From: Methylobacter sp.
Lineage (GTDB): Bacteria > Pseudomonadota > Gammaproteobacteria > Methylococcales > Methylomonadaceae
Direction of reading: 5' to 3'
Assembly: GCA_003158415.1 (NCBI GenBank)
Contig: PMJA01000398.1
Coordinates: 1 to 8,474 of the forward strand
Length of the DNA stretch: 8,474 nucleotides
In this document: one piece after another, positions 6,523 to 8,474 of the stretch
Layout: the number at the start of each line of letters is the position of its first letter
Position numbering within the stretch: position 1 is the first letter of the stretch
The notes under the pieces: generated by a model
What the model was told of the DNA's origin: nothing
Seen by the model: the letters and a program-made list of their open reading frames with translations, nothing else
The model's database searches: none
Position numbers and translations under genes: made by a program

Positions 6523-6582
6523 CAGTTTATCTGGAAATAGTGGGTAAACTGTAATTACTATTTGCTTGTTTGAGGCGTTATG
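6523..6582 (+). promoter_or_regulatory. cbpA leader: inverted repeat plus UUGCU facing the ribosome site, thermometer candidate
   Basis: CAGTTTATC (6523-6531) and GGTAAACTG (6543-6551) form a 9-position stem with one G-U pair. Next come TTGCT at 6562-6566 and the ribosome site GAGG at 6572-6575, four bases before the cbpA ATG. A weak hairpin can be drawn (U6567-G6572, U6566-A6573, C6565-G6574, then G6564-C6576 with G6575 bulged). The arrangement mirrors the hsp20 remnant leader about 200 bp upstream. The evidence is weaker here because the pairing is short. Confidence 0.35.
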
Positions 6583-7536
6583 CAATATAAAGATTATTAT
6601 AAGGTCATGGGGTTGTCCCGGGAAGCCAGTCAGGATGAAATCAAACGCGCTTATCGTAAACTGGCCCGTAAGTATCATCCCGATGTCAGCAAGGAAAAGG
6701 ATGCCGAAGCAAAATTCAAGGAACTGGGAGAGGCTTATGAAGTGCTCAAGGATCCTGAAAAAAGAGCGGCTTATAATCAACTGGGTGCTGATTGGAAAGC
6801 CGGACAGGATTTCAGGCCGCCGCCAAACTGGAATGAAGGATTCGAATTTAAAGGCGGCGGTTTCACCAGTGACAATGCCGAAGCCTATAGTGACTTTTTT
6901 GAACAATTGTTTGGTAGTGCCGCATTCAGTTCAGTCGGCAGAGGACAGCATGGCGTCCATGCGCGTGGACAGGACAGTCATGCAAAAATCCATATTGATC
7001 TGGAAGATAGTTTTCACGGCGCAACCCGTAATATTTCCTTGAGCGCCCCCGAAATAAATGCACAAGGTCAAGTTCAGGTTAAGCATAGAAACCTGAATAT
7101 CAAGATTCCCAAAGGTATCAAGGCGGGCCAACACATCAGGCTGGCAGGTCAGGGTAGTTCGGGGACGGGCAGCGGTCAATCGGGCGACTTGTTTCTTGAA
7201 ATAGCGTTTAACAACCATCCGCTTTACCGGGTTTTAGAAACAGACGTTTACCTGGATCTTCCCGTTACGCCATGGGAAGCAGCTTTAGGCGCTAAAATAA
7301 AAGTGCCTACACCGGAGGGTAGTGTTGATCTCAAAATACCATCTAATTCCAGACAGGGTAGTAAACTGCGTTTAACAGGCCGCGGAATACCGGCCCCGGC
7401 GCCTGGTGATTTCTACGTTGTGCTGCAAATTGCCCTGCCACAGGCAAATACCGAGCAAGCCAAAGCGGTTTACCAAAAAATGCATGAAGAACTTGATTTT
7501 AACCCACGCCAGGCTCTGGGGGCATATTACCAATGA
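6580..7536 (+). CDS. cbpA: CbpA, DnaJ-class co-chaperone / curved-DNA-binding protein
   Basis: A 318-residue class B J-domain protein, near the usual 300-320 length of CbpA. The J domain (3-69) starts YKDYYKVMGLSREASQDEIKRAYRKLARKYHPD in outline, with the essential HPD at 33-35, which stimulates DnaK ATPase. A Gly/Phe-like linker (about 70-130) contains DFRPPPNW and GGG. There is no cysteine zinc finger, which separates it from DnaJ. Two C-terminal substrate-binding beta domains follow (about 132-210 and 212-290), with IKIPKGIKAGQHIRLAGQG and TPEGSVDLKIP. The start is ATG with GAGG four bases upstream. The stop overlaps the cbpM start (ATGA), the normal cbpAM arrangement. Family knowledge: it acts with DnaK/GrpE and, in E. 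coli, binds curved DNA in stationary phase. Confidence 0.95.
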   Translation: MQYKDYYKVMGLSREASQDEIKRAYRKLARKYHPDVSKEKDAEAKFKELGEAYEVLKDPEKRAAYNQLGADWKAGQDFRPPPNWNEGFEFKGGGFTSDNAEAYSDFFEQLFGSAAFSSVGRGQHGVHARGQDSHAKIHIDLEDSFHGATRNISLSAPEINAQGQVQVKHRNLNIKIPKGIKAGQHIRLAGQGSSGTGSGQSGDLFLEIAFNNHPLYRVLETDVYLDLPVTPWEAALGAKIKVPTPEGSVDLKIPSNSRQGSKLRLTGRGIPAPAPGDFYVVLQIALPQANTEQAKAVYQKMHEELDFNPRQALGAYYQ

Positions 7537-7850
7537 ACTCACATGATTTATTATTAGTGCATATTGGAACAGTTATTGAAGAAGACAGCTTAAGTCTTGG
7601 TCAACTGTGCCGTGCTTGCAGCATCCATGCAGACTGGATAATCAGTCTTATTGAGGAAGGTATTATTGAACCCCAGGGGGAGGATATACGTTTATGGCGT
7701 TTTTCAGGGGCAAGCCTGGTACGCGCCCGTTCCGCCCTCAGATTACAGCATGATCTGGAGATTAATCTGGCAGGTATCGCACTGGCGCTGGACTTAATGG
7801 AAGAGATTGAAAGTCTTCGCGCGCAAATAAAAACGCTAGGCCATGCCTGA
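7533..7850 (+). CDS. cbpM: CbpM, chaperone modulator of CbpA
   Basis: A 105-residue protein, the typical CbpM length, overlapping cbpA by 4 bp. The N-terminal part (about 18-62) is a MerR-like winged helix: LGQLCRACSIHADWIISLIEEGIIEPQG, then RLWRFSGASLVRARSALRL. The C-terminal helix (73-100) has DLEINLAGIALALDLMEEIESL. This pattern is shared by CbpM and YccV/HspR-like modulators. In E. coli CbpM binds the J domain of CbpA and blocks its co-chaperone and DNA-binding activity. The sole upstream G-rich stretch (CTGGGGG) is about 10 bases away, so translation is probably coupled to cbpA. Confidence 0.92.
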   Translation: MNSHDLLLVHIGTVIEEDSLSLGQLCRACSIHADWIISLIEEGIIEPQGEDIRLWRFSGASLVRARSALRLQHDLEINLAGIALALDLMEEIESLRAQIKTLGHA

Positions 7851-7945
7851 AAAAACCCGATTAATAAGCTCAGGAAAAAAGCTTCATATAAGGGAAGTTT
7901 GCAAGAAATATATTATTTAAAAAATCCATCCTAGAGGAAATAATT

Positions 7946-8389
7946 ATGAAATCTACCTATATACTCGTCGCCGACAACGTTCGCGCCCGCATCTTTACTG
8001 CTGAAGCACCCGCCTCCCCTTTAGAAGAAATCGAAGCCCTGGCCCATGCGGAAGGCCGCCTGCATGACCGGGACATCACGTCTGACCTCCCCGGAAAGAT
8101 TAAAGGCGAAGGCAGCGTGGGACATGCTTTTGAACAGCCTACCGATCCGAAAAAACACGAAGCCGACCTGTTTGCGCACCGCCTTGCCCATTATCTGGAA
8201 GACGCGCATAACGCCAACAAATTTGAACAATTGCTGATTATTGCAGAACCTTCTTTTCTTGGCTTGTTGCGCAACTGCTTGCCGGAACAGGTTAAAAAAT
8301 CGGTCTGTTTTGAGCTGGATAAAAATATCACGACCCAAAGCGCCGACGATATACGCAAACACCTGCCAACTTATTTGCCGAGTCATTGA
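7946..8389 (+). CDS. Host attachment protein family (PF10116-like), function unclear
   Basis: A 147-residue soluble protein with no signal peptide or membrane helix. The start MKSTYILVADNVRARIF, the middle DLPGKIKGEGSVGHAFEQPTDPKKHEADLFAHRLAHYL in outline, and the end segment LLIIAEPSFLGLLRNCL match the 'protein required for attachment to host cells' family, first named from Agrobacterium. The fold resembles the baeRF/eRF1 domain-1 group, so ribosome- or RNA-linked roles have been proposed for relatives; attachment is not a safe prediction here. The ATG has a good ribosome site (AGAGGA about 7 bases upstream). It lies 95 bp after cbpM with no strong terminator between, so read-through from the chaperone operon is possible. 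Confidence 0.85.
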   Translation: MKSTYILVADNVRARIFTAEAPASPLEEIEALAHAEGRLHDRDITSDLPGKIKGEGSVGHAFEQPTDPKKHEADLFAHRLAHYLEDAHNANKFEQLLIIAEPSFLGLLRNCLPEQVKKSVCFELDKNITTQSADDIRKHLPTYLPSH

Positions 8390-8414
8390 TAAACCAGGCA
8401 AGTCATAGCAATAT

Positions 8415-8474
8415 ATCGTTCCACGCTCCGGCGTGGGAATGCTGAAGGTGACGCTCCAGCGTCACGCAACGCGG
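8415..8474. repeat. Extragenic palindromic repeat with two tight hairpins, running off the window edge
   Basis: Two perfect stem-loops occur in a row: CCACGC-tccg-GCGTGG (8421-8436) and GTGACGC-tcca-GCGTCAC (8448-8465). They share the CGCTCC(G/A)GCG core, and CGCAACGCGG follows at the edge. This REP/BIME-like family is widespread between genes in many gamma- and betaproteobacteria, including methanotrophs. It starts about 30 bp after the last stop codon and may also end its transcript. The element continues beyond the window. Confidence 0.75.

Larger units (their letters stand above)
6186..6579. other. Intergenic region between divergent CheB/CheR and cbpA genes
   Basis: This 394-bp stretch separates two divergently transcribed units. 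It contains the candidate minus-strand promoter and palindrome (6243-6266), the hsp20 leader and remnant (6323-6488), a short GCTAGCGC followed by six T (6503-6516) that could be a poor terminator, and the inverted repeat plus leader of cbpA (6523-6579). No RNA gene or intact ORF is apparent. I found no convincing sigma-32 promoter by eye. Confidence 0.7.

Noticed and set aside
6505..6906. Minus-strand 133-residue ORF over the cbpA start
   Set aside because: It lies antisense to the well-supported J domain and leader and has no family resemblance.
7851..7945. Terminator between cbpM and the host-attachment gene
   Set aside because: Only an AAGCT/AGCTT 5-bp stem with an A-rich loop is present, with no T-run.
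8021..8401. Minus-strand 126-residue ORF over the host-attachment gene
   Set aside because: It is the antisense shadow of a clear family member with a good ribosome site.

Overview
The window looks like a chromosomal piece of a gammaproteobacterium of moderate GC content. A methanotroph-like relative (Methylococcales) is my best guess. It rests on the protein flavour, the CheB/CheR-PAS + FixL-like + FixJ-like gene set, and two intergenic repeat types I associate with that group (a CACGAAA-rich inverted repeat and GACGCTCCAGCGTC-type hairpins). No similarity search was possible, so the taxonomy is inference.

Layout. (1) 1-654, plus strand: the C-terminal two thirds of a sulfate/thiosulfate ABC transporter ATPase (CysA), cut by the window edge. 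(2) 717-6163, minus strand, read right to left: a large CheB-CheR-PAS-PAS fusion, broken by a frameshift near 4120-4135 and missing the end of its CheR domain; a 221-bp gap with a long imperfect inverted repeat; a soluble two-PAS FixL-like histidine kinase; and a FixJ-like response regulator overlapping the kinase by 4 bp. The second PAS domain of the kinase has a His and an Arg where FixL has its heme-binding and O2-contacting residues, so oxygen or redox sensing is a testable idea. (3) 6186-6579: an intergenic stretch that holds the wreck of an hsp20 small heat-shock gene. Its start, a mid-protein strand and its C-terminal tail are compressed into about 117 bp. (4) 6580-7850, plus strand: cbpA (DnaJ-class co-chaperone) and cbpM (its modulator), overlapping by 4 bp. 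(5) 7946-8389: a PF10116-type 'host attachment' protein. (6) 8415-8474: hairpin-rich extragenic repeat running off the edge.

Function. The minus-strand genes look like one signalling module: sensor/adaptor fusion, then kinase, then LuxR-type transcription factor. The fusion is probably damaged while the kinase and regulator look intact. The plus-strand genes look like a stress/chaperone cluster. The most interesting signal is in the leaders of the hsp20 remnant and of cbpA. Both carry an inverted repeat followed by UUGCU a few bases before the Shine-Dalgarno sequence, which is the arrangement of ROSE-type RNA thermometers. In the hsp20 leader I can draw a weak hairpin that covers both the Shine-Dalgarno and the first base of the start codon.
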